Assembly (NCBI GenBank): GCA_944325965.1
Contig: CALVCB010000019.1
Span: forward strand, 1 to 33,498
Reading direction: 5' to 3'
Length of the DNA: 33,498 bases
From: an uncultured Bacteroidales bacterium
GTDB taxonomy: Bacteria > Bacteroidota > Bacteroidia > Bacteroidales > UBA932
Below the pieces are notes generated by a model. The model saw nothing but the letters and a program-made list of their open reading frames with translations, ran no database searches and was not told the DNA's origin. Shown here piece by piece: positions 17,401 through 25,040 of the stretch (positions are counted from its first letter, which is position 1; each line of letters begins with the position of its first letter). The translations under genes were made by a program, and so were the position numbers.

Positions 17401-17742
17401 TACAATCTGCTTGTCCATGACCGTCCAGGCCAGGTCAAGAGGGCCGAGAATCTCCCCAAGCACAGTTGCAAGCGTCTGATGGTCGGCCTTTGCAGTGACC
17501 CGCGCCCTGGCATTGACAATCGAATTGTTGTATACAAATGTGAATGAAGTCTTGTCCTGAAGTTCCTTCAATGCCTCAGAAAGAGGTGTGTCGGAAAAAG
17601 ACACGGAAACTTCGTCAGACTGCGTGAACATTCCGGGATACCCGGATGCCGCATAGGAAAAGCGGCCAAGTACAGCCATCGCCACAAGTATAGCCAAAGT
17701 GCATAAAAGGCGCTGGCACCGGTCAAATAAAGTTGTCAACAT
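14407..17742 (-). CDS. SusC/RagA-family TonB-dependent transporter with STN signalling domain
   Basis: This 1111-residue outer-membrane channel imports an unidentified nutrient using TonB energy. A signal peptide (to about residue 33) leads into an STN domain (about 45-116, ALKELQDKTSFTFVYNNS), a carboxypeptidase-regulatory-like domain (about 127-196, VTGSIKDATGGPVIGAAV), the SusC motif DDVVVIGYGQQKK (204-216), a plug (NQPLTNASHALYAMPGLY; RIRGVGTLSNSSPMILVDG) and a long barrel ending in NFGFNITF with a terminal aromatic residue. The STN domain marks it as a signalling transporter: on ligand binding it contacts the FecR protein encoded just upstream. The 109-nt gap before it (17743-17851) holds no convincing promoter box. 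Confidence 0.96.
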   Translation of the reverse strand: MLTTLFDRCQRLLCTLAILVAMAVLGRFSYAASGYPGMFTQSDEVSVSFSDTPLSEALKELQDKTSFTFVYNNSIVNARARVTAKADHQTLATVLGEILGPLDLAWTVMDKQIVIYPGTEQERKPVKVTGSIKDATGGPVIGAAVTLKGTNMGVLTDAGGNFSITTVEGSILVVASLGYETQEVTVGKSSRLFVTMKEDYQQLDDVVVIGYGQQKKVNLTGSVAVREMDEMENQPLTNASHALYAMPGLYINTASRKAGSDAATIRIRGVGTLSNSSPMILVDGMEYSLDEINPHDIESITVLKDASASIYGSKAANGVILITTKQARIGAPVVKLSANVGVQYATRLPDVVTDPIQYMRMRNQAELNEGKLSVTYAEDDILEYQEGMKHDPYTYPASDWYDLCFRPGILQQYNANISGGTEGINYSVSLGYQNQRGIMIANDDMERFSWDIKLNSQVTKRLRVGVGIVGNLRYNTEPIYGVSTTMNVINRALPIFGAQLPDGKYLSSWLSTPGRNNIENPLMELKEGRIRRQYQRFLAKLNVQYELPWGIKYNANLGYVKADHWSKNFKHAMYTYNPKTMEKHPFSAYVSVKDWDNNVINFTFYNTLSWGKSFKGNHNFNIMLGSEYKRYDSKNFQAGKRDYFNNQLDALTPGSNMNEITGGQSLELLSSYFGRLTYDYKEKYLVDITARYDGSSKFARGNRWAFFPAVSLGWRIDKEGFMRNAHQIDMLKLRGSIGQMGNQSIGNYEYLMSVVASSSYNYSFDDVLQGGAAINDFVDSGISWETTTSYNIGADLAAFDNRLTFSADLYKKITTGILRDVQIPAQIGNLNGPKQNIGVVANDGIELALQWRDDFKDFHYSIGGNFCYNKNIVVNLDGQEYITDFRIIKEGYPIDSWYLYQADGFYNSYEEIENSVTVGNGVKPGYIRYKNLDGDDDIDNDDRAVCGNLTPSITYAFNFSIGWKGIELSAQFQGVADVCTYLSGNLAAPFWNGAGVLKEWITDAWTPENPDSRLPILHTATGAPEMHDYKNTQWLYDASYLRCKQLQLAWSLPQRWISHVGMSRCQVFVNGENLFTFSPLKMWDPEMDLSSTNIIQYPSLMTVNFGFNITF

Positions 17743-17851
17743 AGTTACAGTTAATAGTAGTTATACTGTTATTACAAGGCAAACGTCCCCAGCCCCTGAA
17801 AAAAAACAGTATTTTTTACAGCTTTACCAGACCGGATATGCCCCAAAGGGC

Positions 17852-18877
17852 TCAGATCCAGACCTTGACTACATTGTCCTTGATCTCATAATCCATGGAA
17901 GATGACAGCTTGAGTATATCGAACACCCTGGTGACGGACTCTGTCGTGAAAGTGGCCGTAAAACTGTAGTCCAGCAGCCTGTCATCCTTTACCACGATAT
18001 CTATCCCGAACCAGCGCTCCAGGCGATTTATCACCTCGGGCATAGCGGTATCATCAAACACGAGGCGCCCCTCTTTCCAGGCGGTCTTGTCCTTGACTAC
18101 AGGAGAGGATTTCACCGGCTCCATCTCGCTGTCATCGAACAATGTAAGCTGCTGGGACGGCCTCACGGAATAAGTCCTGCCGCTCGAGCGGTCCTCGACA
18201 CTCAGATGGCCGGAGACGAGCAAGAGGTTGAAGCTGTCGTCATTGTCATATGAGGTTATATTGAATTCAGTCCCCGTAACTTTCACGAGAATGTTGTTCC
18301 TGCATTCGATGAACATCGGCCTGGCCTGGTCCTTCTTCACCTTGAAATACGCCTCACCCTTCAGGCTAACAAGCCTTGCGGAAGAGTCGAACCTGGCCGG
18401 GAAGGATATTTCAGAATCACTGTTCAGCCATACCTGGCTGCCGTCAGGGAGCTCCACCATGCCTCTGACCCCGGCTTTGACGCACTGCGTTATTTCAGGC
18501 TCCCTGTCGGATTCCATAGGCGCGCCCGAAAGGAATACCGTCCTGGACTCGTCGTAATACCCGTCATGGATCCTCATGATTTCATATATGGCCAGAGGTA
18601 CAAAAAGAACCGCAGCGACAACTACCGCAACCCTAAGCATACGCCCGGCCAGTATCCCCAGACGGCTGCGGCCTGCTCCTGTCCCGGGAAGTATTTTCTC
18701 CTGGAAGTCGGTCCCGGAATAGAACCTGTCAGGCATAGAAGAGAACGCGTCTTCCGCAAGGACCTCCGCAAAATACTCTTTTGCGGAGGCATCCTGCTGA
18801 AGGGCAGCCTCCACCTCAGCCAGCTCCCTGCCGTCCAGCTCCCCTCTTACATATTTCCGGATCAGTTCTTTTTCCAT
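17852..18877 (-). CDS. FecR-family anti-sigma factor
   Basis: The 341-residue single-pass membrane protein has an N-terminal cytoplasmic segment (about 1-79) likely to hold the sigma factor, one membrane helix (about 81-101), a periplasmic FecR domain (GMVELPDGSQVWLNSDSEISFP, 139-160; LKGEAYFKV, 172-180; IECRNNILVKVTGTEFNI) and a C-terminal DUF4974 domain (DDTAMPEVINRLERWFGIDI). The last domain resembles the STN fold and is thought to meet the STN domain of the partner transporter. It lies between the ECF sigma gene and susC, the classic order. It starts 61 nt after the sigma gene stop. Confidence 0.94.
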   Translation of the reverse strand: MEKELIRKYVRGELDGRELAEVEAALQQDASAKEYFAEVLAEDAFSSMPDRFYSGTDFQEKILPGTGAGRSRLGILAGRMLRVAVVVAAVLFVPLAIYEIMRIHDGYYDESRTVFLSGAPMESDREPEITQCVKAGVRGMVELPDGSQVWLNSDSEISFPARFDSSARLVSLKGEAYFKVKKDQARPMFIECRNNILVKVTGTEFNITSYDNDDSFNLLLVSGHLSVEDRSSGRTYSVRPSQQLTLFDDSEMEPVKSSPVVKDKTAWKEGRLVFDDTAMPEVINRLERWFGIDIVVKDDRLLDYSFTATFTTESVTRVFDILKLSSSMDYEIKDNVVKVWI

Positions 18878-18938
18878 TATAAAATATTACGGTTTTATGT
18901 ACATTACATTCCAATACTGCTTTTACCCTGATAAAAAT

Positions 18939-19523
18939 TCATCTGGCCAGGATATTGAAAATGAATGCAGCCATCAGAATATAATCCTTGAGTCTTGAAC
19001 GGAACGCCTGCAATGCAATTCTTATATGGTATTCTACCGACTTCTGGGAAATACCCCTTTTGTCTGCAATCTCTTTATATGTCATGCCAAGTTCCCTGTT
19101 CATGACAAAGCTCTCAAGCACACTGTCCGGAAGTTCAGAATACACTTTCTTTATGAGGGCGGAAAGTTCGAGCCCTTCAATACGGGCCGTCACGGATGGA
19201 TGGGAAAGAGCCTCTATACGCAATCTTACAGCCGGATCGGACATGCTCTCCTTACGCCTGTATGACTTCAGCTGCATCCTGTTGATTGCCAAATTTCTTG
19301 CTATGGTAAAAACATATGAACGGAGATTTTTGCCTGAGTCCACCCTGTCACGGGTCTTCCACAGCTGCACAAATGAGTCCTGAGCTATGTCCTGTGCCAT
19401 ATAGCTGTCTTTCATATACTTCGACAAAAAGGACACGACGTTGAGATATTCGGCCCTGAAAAACATTTCAAAAGCGACCGTATCACCGTGTCTTATCGCT
19501 TCGGCAAGTTTATTACCTTCCAT
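18939..19523 (-). CDS. ECF RNA polymerase sigma factor
   Basis: The 194-residue protein has sigma region 2 (about 12-78, with YMAQDIAQDSFVQLWKTRD and LRSYVFTIARNLAINRM) and region 4 (about 131-182, LPDSVLESFVMNRELGMTYKEIADKRGISQKSVEYHIRIAL, a helix-turn-helix). It is of the Bacteroidota-expanded ECF type that pairs with FecR. It would direct transcription of the downstream susCD locus when the transporter signals substrate. The ATG at 19523 lies 17 nt after a TATTTTTG box on the minus strand (19548 to 19541). Confidence 0.95.
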   Translation of the reverse strand: MEGNKLAEAIRHGDTVAFEMFFRAEYLNVVSFLSKYMKDSYMAQDIAQDSFVQLWKTRDRVDSGKNLRSYVFTIARNLAINRMQLKSYRRKESMSDPAVRLRIEALSHPSVTARIEGLELSALIKKVYSELPDSVLESFVMNRELGMTYKEIADKRGISQKSVEYHIRIALQAFRSRLKDYILMAAFIFNILAR

Positions 19524-19540
19524 TTCCTGTATTTATCATG

Positions 19541-19548
19541 CAAAAATA
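19541..19548 (-). promoter_or_regulatory. Candidate -7 box for the ECF sigma gene
   Basis: TATTTTTG followed by CA on the minus strand fits TAnnTTTG and leaves a leader of only about 12 nt before the sigma ATG. A TTTTC lies 17 nt upstream as a poor -33 element. It occupies the 80-nt gap after the batD-batE gene, so the sigma operon appears to have its own promoter. Confidence 0.4.
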
Positions 19549-19604
19549 AAAACAATTCAAATACAGAAAATCCCTCCTGCGTACAAATCTGTAATAAATT
19601 ATTG

Positions 19605-22235
19605 TTAAATGACTTCTATATCATCACAATGTATCCAGCCCTGCCGTCCGTCGGCAAGTTCGATGTTCCTCCAGTCGCCTACGGCATCCAGGATTGTCAC
19701 TTTCGTGCCCTCATGGAGTATGAACAGGTCCTTGGAGACCTCCTCAGAAGGCGAGCTTTTGACGGAAGTGACAGGCACCATGACCACAGCCCCGTCAGCC
19801 CTCATGTAGTCGTTCTTCTGCCATACGGAGAAAGAGAACGACGATATGGTGACCAGCAGGAACACCACGGCCAGTGCAAAGCCTGTTTTCCTGGCTGCGG
19901 CAGACCCGGCAAGGAGAAATACCAGGACCATCGCGACAGTAACTGCAAGGAAGGCTATTGACAGCCACGCCCATGCATTGGAATCCAGGATATAACATAC
20001 GGCCCTGGCCCAATTCTTAAGGATGAATTCGGGAACAGGGTCTATCTTGTCCTGAACAAGCCCAGAGACAACCTGAAGGTTGTACCTTGCATCAGAGCAT
20101 GAGGGATCCAGCTTCAGGGCACGCTCATAGTAAAGTACCGCATGCGGATAATCGGAAAGTTTAAAATAAGCGTCACCGATATTGCAGTACAGGTACGGCG
20201 ACTCGAGCCCGAGCCTGTCTATGGCACTGAAAACTGACAGGGCATCCTCCCATTGTCCGTCCGCATAGGACTGTGCCGCCGAAGTCCACAGGGAATCAAC
20301 ATAGCTGTCATTCGAGGCTTCTGCCACGGAAGGTAACGAAAGCATCAGCACGACAGCTGCCACAGCCGTTCCGGATGCCTTATGGCTTTTCTTGTTCTTC
20401 ATGCTTGAATCTATTGACGAAATCACATCCAGGGCCTCCCTATAATGGTTCTTCATGGCCTCATGTCCCGCATCCGGAGAATAACGGGCGAACTCGCACG
20501 CATCGATTATCCCTATAAGGGAACTGACCAGGGAGCTGTCGACCCCGCCGGAAAGCAGCGTCTCCGAGATCTTCTCTTTTGAGAAGTCAGCTACAGAAAT
20601 ATTCAGTTTGTCAGATATGAAGCCGAGCACGGCCTTATGAAGTTCCTCATAAAAAGCGGAATAAAGGTTCTGGTCAAGGTAGTTTTCCGCAGCCTTGAGC
20701 CTTTTCATGGCCATTTTTGTGGCCCTTCGGGTCTTGGTCCCGACGATGTCGGCCCGTCTGGCCGCAATCCTCATGAATATGGCCCACAACAGGACTCCAG
20801 CCAGCAGCACAGCTGCAGACAGTATCCAGAACAGTGACGATGCCACGAAAAACTCCCCCTTGGAGGAAAGGGACGGGAGCTTGGTATGGATGTACCTTAC
20901 ATCCTCACCTATGCTCTTGACCCCCTGCCGGTTTACAGACGGAAGCGGAGAGACAGCCGCACCGGGCTCCTGCTCCTGGCCCCTTCCCTTTTTCACATGA
21001 AGGTCTATCGGTCCGGTAGACAGGGTCACATATTTTCCCGCATCGATATCGAAATATGAGTATTTTATCGGTTCTATCGTAAAGTCCCCGTGGCTTCTCG
21101 GGATGAACGGAAATTCGTATACCTTGCTTCCTGAGGTTCCTCCGGAAGCCTTGGACGTATTCTCCGAAGTCTTGGTGTCATACACTTCGAAATCCGGCGG
21201 GAAATTCACCTTAGGGGCTTCGAGAAGGGATACGTTCCCCTTTCCGGAAACCGTCACAAGCAGGGACGATGCCTCATGCGTCGTAAGCGAATCCTTGCTC
21301 ATCTTCGCGGAAATCGTGAACTTGCCGACACCACCGCCGAACGAAGCAGGGGCCCCGGAAGGAAGCGGGGAGACATTCACCCTATACGAAGACGAGGTGA
21401 CGCGCTTGCGTATGGTCCTGTAATCATCGAAGAATCCGTCAAATATACTTGCCCCTCCAGAAGAGGAGATCCTGATGTTCACAAGGCAGACCAGCTCTGC
21501 AGGATCGATATTTATGGTTCCTGTCTGCTGCGGGATAAGCACGTATTTACGCAGGACAGCGGTATTGTATATCTGGTTGTTGTAATTTTCCCGTCTGAAC
21601 TCGATATTAGTCGGAGCTTCCACCTCCTGGCTCCAGAACCCGTTGAAAGAAGGGAATCTGGCATCCTCGAATCCTGCGATATTGACCCTCTGGTAAAGCT
21701 TCAGCGTGGCGGTTATGGGCTCACCGACCACGACATCCGTCCTGCTCAGGGTCAGCCTGAGGAAAATGTCATCATCCGAAATACCTGTCACGTTATCGGA
21801 CGGCTGCCTTCCTCCGGATGGAGAAGCCTGTCCGCGCCCTCCGGAAGAAGATCCGGACACCACCTCGACAGATATCCCTGACGAAGTGATCTCCCTGCCC
21901 TTGACCTTTGCCGTAGCCCTGGGCAGTGTAAATGTCCCCGCCTTTTTAGGCATGAGAATATAAGTGTATGTAAACTGGGACGAACGTGTCCTCTTCCCGT
22001 TGATTATCTGCAGGCTGGTCGAACGTCCTTCCTGCGGCCCCCATATCAGCTGGAAGTCATCCCCCTGGCTCCACTGGAAATCCGACGGAGCATCCTCCCC
22101 CTCAAGGATGAATGTGACGTTGAACTGCTCGTCAGCGGCAACCACATTGGGCGCGTCCACCCTCATGGATGTCTGAGCCTGCATGGCCGCTGCCGCCGCA
22201 ATTATAGAAAATAATATAGCTGTCAGCCTTCTCAT
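19605..22235 (-). CDS. batD-batE: BatD-BatE fusion protein of the aerotolerance operon
   Basis: One open frame of 876 residues joins two proteins that are separate in Bacteroides. Residues 1-611 are BatD: a signal peptide to about residue 20, immunoglobulin-like periplasmic domains, a membrane helix (about 464-488) and a cytoplasmic part ending SSIDSS. Residues 612-876 are a complete BatE: Met612, a signal-like stretch ending AEA (612-640), TPR helices (DALSVFSAIDRLG, LYCNIGDAYFKLSDYPHAVLYYERALKLDP), two membrane helices and an SH3-like C-terminal domain (FILHEGTKVTILDAVGDWRNIELADGRQGWI). With the former signal peptide acting as a membrane helix, the TPR and SH3 parts would still reach the periplasm. 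Bat proteins are tied to oxygen tolerance and envelope integrity; their exact action is unclear. Confidence 0.92.
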   Translation of the reverse strand: MRRLTAILFSIIAAAAAMQAQTSMRVDAPNVVAADEQFNVTFILEGEDAPSDFQWSQGDDFQLIWGPQEGRSTSLQIINGKRTRSSQFTYTYILMPKKAGTFTLPRATAKVKGREITSSGISVEVVSGSSSGGRGQASPSGGRQPSDNVTGISDDDIFLRLTLSRTDVVVGEPITATLKLYQRVNIAGFEDARFPSFNGFWSQEVEAPTNIEFRRENYNNQIYNTAVLRKYVLIPQQTGTINIDPAELVCLVNIRISSSGGASIFDGFFDDYRTIRKRVTSSSYRVNVSPLPSGAPASFGGGVGKFTISAKMSKDSLTTHEASSLLVTVSGKGNVSLLEAPKVNFPPDFEVYDTKTSENTSKASGGTSGSKVYEFPFIPRSHGDFTIEPIKYSYFDIDAGKYVTLSTGPIDLHVKKGRGQEQEPGAAVSPLPSVNRQGVKSIGEDVRYIHTKLPSLSSKGEFFVASSLFWILSAAVLLAGVLLWAIFMRIAARRADIVGTKTRRATKMAMKRLKAAENYLDQNLYSAFYEELHKAVLGFISDKLNISVADFSKEKISETLLSGGVDSSLVSSLIGIIDACEFARYSPDAGHEAMKNHYREALDVISSIDSSMKNKKSHKASGTAVAAVVLMLSLPSVAEASNDSYVDSLWTSAAQSYADGQWEDALSVFSAIDRLGLESPYLYCNIGDAYFKLSDYPHAVLYYERALKLDPSCSDARYNLQVVSGLVQDKIDPVPEFILKNWARAVCYILDSNAWAWLSIAFLAVTVAMVLVFLLAGSAAARKTGFALAVVFLLVTISSFSFSVWQKNDYMRADGAVVMVPVTSVKSSPSEEVSKDLFILHEGTKVTILDAVGDWRNIELADGRQGWIHCDDIEVI

Positions 22236-22248
22236 ATATTGTTCTCCT

Positions 22249-22998
22249 TTACCAATTCTTCTCTTTCTGTCTTGACTTGAGCACCTGGGCCTTCTCCTTG
22301 TTCACCTTATCCTGGGTCTCCTTCTCCTTGGCCTGGATGGCCTGGAGCATCTGCTGGGCGGCCTGAGGCGTTATCTTGGGCTGCTGCCCCTGCTGGCCCT
22401 GACCGTCATTCCGGTCCTGATTCTGGTCCTGGTTATTCTGATTCTGGTTATCGTCCTGGTCATTCCGGTCGTCCCGGTTCTGATTGTCCTGGTCCTGCTG
22501 GTCCTGGTTTTCTTTGTTATCCTGGTTGTCCTGATTCTGCTGGTTCTGCTGATTCTGCTGGTCCTTCAGTTTCTGTTTTGCATAGATGTAATTCTCTTTT
22601 GCATCCATATCGGACGGATTCCTCAGAAGGGCCTGCCGGTATGCGTCCACCGCAGCCTGCCAGTTCTCGGCGCCGGCGACAACATTGCCGACATTGTAAT
22701 AATAGTCAGCGGCATACGGTGAAGTATCAGCGGTCTCTTTCAGCCTGTCGTAGATTTTCCCTGCCTGCTCCCTGTCCTCCATCCTGTAGAGAGTATTGCC
22801 CAGGTTATAGCCTGCGGCGAACGAGGTGGAATCCTTCACAAGGGCCTTCCGGTAATCTATCTCGGCCGCCTTGTAGTCCTCTTTCCTGAAATCGCGGTTA
22901 CCCCTGCGCACATCCCTCCGGTCCGCATTCTGTGACGCTGCCGGCAGGCAGAAGGCGGCGGAGCAGACAAGCGCCATGAACAGATATTTTATTGACAT
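22249..22998 (-). CDS. batC: BatC, TPR protein of the aerotolerance operon
   Basis: The protein is 249 residues from the ATG at 22998 (MSIKYLF; an ATG at 23004 adds two). A signal peptide ends near PAASQ. TPR units follow (RRGNRDFRKEDYKAAEIDYRKAL; AAGYNLGNTLYRMEDREQAGKIYDRL; YYNVGNVVAGAENWQAAVDAYRQAL), then about 60 residues of Asn, Gln and Asp, then a charged helix ITPQAAQQMLQAIQAKEKETQDK, typical of BatC. It is probably periplasmic and may scaffold BatA and BatB. It lies between batB and the batD-batE gene with spacings of 29 and 13 nt. Confidence 0.9.
   Translation of the reverse strand: MSIKYLFMALVCSAAFCLPAASQNADRRDVRRGNRDFRKEDYKAAEIDYRKALVKDSTSFAAGYNLGNTLYRMEDREQAGKIYDRLKETADTSPYAADYYYNVGNVVAGAENWQAAVDAYRQALLRNPSDMDAKENYIYAKQKLKDQQNQQNQQNQDNQDNKENQDQQDQDNQNRDDRNDQDDNQNQNNQDQNQDRNDGQGQQGQQPKITPQAAQQMLQAIQAKEKETQDKVNKEKAQVLKSRQKEKNW
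22381..22563 (-). repeat. Low-complexity Asn/Gln/Asp coding repeat within batC
   Basis: About 61 residues are almost only N, Q and D with a few K, E, R and G. The DNA is made of imperfect repeats of CTGGTC, CTGGTT and TTCTG units. The codons vary, so this is a constrained composition rather than a fresh repeat expansion, though length change by slippage is possible. It probably forms a flexible or prion-like linker between the TPR part and the C-terminal helix. Confidence 0.8.
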
Positions 22999-23027
22999 GC
23001 CCATAAATAATTGTCCTTTTTACGTGA

Positions 23028-24029
23028 TCAGTTGAACAAACGACGTCCGGTGCGCCTCTCCCCTATCAGCATCTCTATTATAAAGAATACCAACGCAATG
23101 GCAAAAAAGTACATATACTGCTCGTCGAACTCCTCGAAGACCACCGAACTGAACTTCTCCTCATCCATCTGCTTGATGCTGTCCACTATGGGGTTGAGTC
23201 CGAATTCGCTGTTTCCGGCTTTCACATACACACCGCCGCCGGCACTGGCCACATCCTTGAGGACGGCCTCGTCAAGCTTGGTCACCACTATATTGCCGTC
23301 CTTGTCCTTCAGCAGTTCCCCGTTCATAGGGATAGGCTCGCCTTCAGGTGACCCGACACCTATGGTATATACACGTATCCCCATGTCGAACGCCTGCTTC
23401 GCTGCCGCCACAGGGTCATCCTCGTGGTTCTCCCCGTCCGTGATGACTATTATCGCCCGGCTTTTCTCGCTCTGGGCGCTGAAACTCCTTATCGCCGTGT
23501 TGATTGCATCCCCCATAGCGGTCCCCTGTATAGGGACAGACTCAGTGGAAATGGAATTGAGGAACATCTTCGCCGAAACATAGTCTGTGGTGATAGGAAG
23601 CTGCACAAACGAACTCCCGGCAAAGACAATCAGCCCTATCCGGTCGTCCCTGAGCTTGTCCACCAGCCGTGATATGGCCAGCTTCGCCCTGTCAAGCCTG
23701 TCAGGCGAATAGTCCTGAGCAAGCATGGAGTTGGAGACGTCCAGGGCTATCATTATTTCTACGCCCTCTGTACTGTGCTCCTTGAGTTTCGCCCCGATCT
23801 GCGGCCTTGACATCCCTATGGAGAAGAAAAAGAATGCAATCGAGAACATCACCACCTTCCACCAGCCCTTTGCCTTCGACACCGACGGCATGAGCATGGA
23901 AACAAGCGCAGGATCCCCAAGCCTGCGGATCTTCTTCTTTTTCATATGCAGCAGAAGGGCATACGCTACAAAGAAAAACGGAATCAGCAATATCAGGAAA
24001 AGGTATTGTGCCTGTGCAAAATTGATCAT
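23028..24029 (-). CDS. batB: BatB, von Willebrand factor A membrane protein
   Basis: The 333-residue protein has two N-terminal membrane helices (about 7-28 and 56-73), a VWA domain with an intact metal site (DVSNS, 97-101; then GTAMGDA and VITDGEN), and a C-terminal membrane helix (YMYFFAIALVFFIIEML). The VWA domain would face the cytoplasm or periplasm depending on topology, which I cannot fix. It probably pairs with BatA and acts with the MoxR ATPase of the same operon. It starts 15 nt after batA. Confidence 0.93.
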   Translation of the reverse strand: MINFAQAQYLFLILLIPFFFVAYALLLHMKKKKIRRLGDPALVSMLMPSVSKAKGWWKVVMFSIAFFFFSIGMSRPQIGAKLKEHSTEGVEIMIALDVSNSMLAQDYSPDRLDRAKLAISRLVDKLRDDRIGLIVFAGSSFVQLPITTDYVSAKMFLNSISTESVPIQGTAMGDAINTAIRSFSAQSEKSRAIIVITDGENHEDDPVAAAKQAFDMGIRVYTIGVGSPEGEPIPMNGELLKDKDGNIVVTKLDEAVLKDVASAGGGVYVKAGNSEFGLNPIVDSIKQMDEEKFSSVVFEEFDEQYMYFFAIALVFFIIEMLIGERRTGRRLFN

Positions 24030-24044
24030 CGCTATCCTCCCTCG

Positions 24045-25031
24045 TTATGGCAATCTCCTTATTACAAATATCTTGAATATTATCTCGAGGATCAGGGCAA
24101 TCAGCGCCACCAGAGCATAACGGCCGAAAAGCTCCTGGTATACCGGGAAGCTGTCGATAGTGGTGCGGGCCTTCTCCATCTTGTTTATCTCGCTGTAGAT
24201 CTCCATGAGCTTGGTGTTGTCGGTAGCCCTGAAGTAGCGGCCGCCGGTGGCCTCCGCTATCTCGGAAAGCAGGTCCTCATCAATCTCCACCCGGACATTC
24301 TGGACATCGACACCCCACGGTGTCATCACAGGATAGGGGGCGGTCCCCATGGCACCGACCCCTATGGTATAGACCCTGACACCGTAGGTCTTGGCTATCT
24401 CGGCCGCTGTCTGCGGCGTGATTTCACCACGGTTGTTCACACCGTCAGTGAGGAGTATCACCACGCGGCTCTTTGCATCAGAGTCCTTGAGCCTCGCCAC
24501 TGCCGTAGCAAGTCCGTTCCCTATGGCCGTACCGTCCTCAATAAGGTCTGTCTGGACTTCCTTCATCAGGTTGATAAGGGTGGACCTGTCCGTAGTGAGG
24601 GGGCACTGCGTATAGCTCTCCCCGGCAAACACCACTATCCCTATCCTGTCGGAAGGCCTCTGCGATATGAATTCTATGGCTATGTCCTTTGCCGCACTTA
24701 TGCGGTCAGGCTTGAAATCCCGGGCCAGCATACTGGTGGAAACGTCCATGGTAAGCATTATGTCGATACCTTCAGTGTCGACCTTCTCCATGGCCTCGGA
24801 GGAGCGCGGGCGCGCCATCGCTATGATTATCATCACAAGGGCCAGGGTCCTGAGCACGAACGGGAAGTGCCGCATCCAGCCCAGGACGGAGCCGCCGGAC
24901 AGCTTCCACGGGGTGACAACCGAAACCCTGAGGTGCGGACGGCGCTCCGCCAGCTCGATATAGAGGTAGTGCAGTATAAGCAATACCGGGATTATCTCTA
25001 AGAAAAGTATTTTCGGGTATTCGAAAAACAT
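24045..25031 (-). CDS. batA: BatA, von Willebrand factor A membrane protein
   Basis: This 328-residue paralogue of BatB has the same plan: N-terminal membrane helices (about 8-24 and 57-72), a VWA domain with metal site DVSTS (96-100), GTAIGNG and LLTDGVN, and a C-terminal helix (YALVALIALILEIIFKIFVI). BatA and BatB are thought to form a membrane complex in Bacteroides. The gene is 10 nt downstream of the unnamed bat protein and 15 nt upstream of batB. Confidence 0.93.
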   Translation of the reverse strand: MFFEYPKILFLEIIPVLLILHYLYIELAERRPHLRVSVVTPWKLSGGSVLGWMRHFPFVLRTLALVMIIIAMARPRSSEAMEKVDTEGIDIMLTMDVSTSMLARDFKPDRISAAKDIAIEFISQRPSDRIGIVVFAGESYTQCPLTTDRSTLINLMKEVQTDLIEDGTAIGNGLATAVARLKDSDAKSRVVILLTDGVNNRGEITPQTAAEIAKTYGVRVYTIGVGAMGTAPYPVMTPWGVDVQNVRVEIDEDLLSEIAEATGGRYFRATDNTKLMEIYSEINKMEKARTTIDSFPVYQELFGRYALVALIALILEIIFKIFVIRRLP

Positions 25032-25040
25032 TTTTTCCTC

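Noticed and set aside
19605-20402. A separate batE gene with its own start
   Set aside because: The frame is continuous with batD with no stop between, so I annotate one gene; the internal start is kept as a finding rather than a second feature.
22381-22563. Possible CRISPR-like or tandem-repeat array
   Set aside because: Units are short, imperfect, and lie in frame within batC, encoding N/Q/D residues; there are no spacers of fixed length.
23946-25001. A 351-codon plus-strand open frame opposite batA and the batB start
   Set aside because: The minus strand carries well-conserved VWA proteins here; the plus-strand frame is a shadow with odd composition (rich in H, Y, R, G), no signal or motif.
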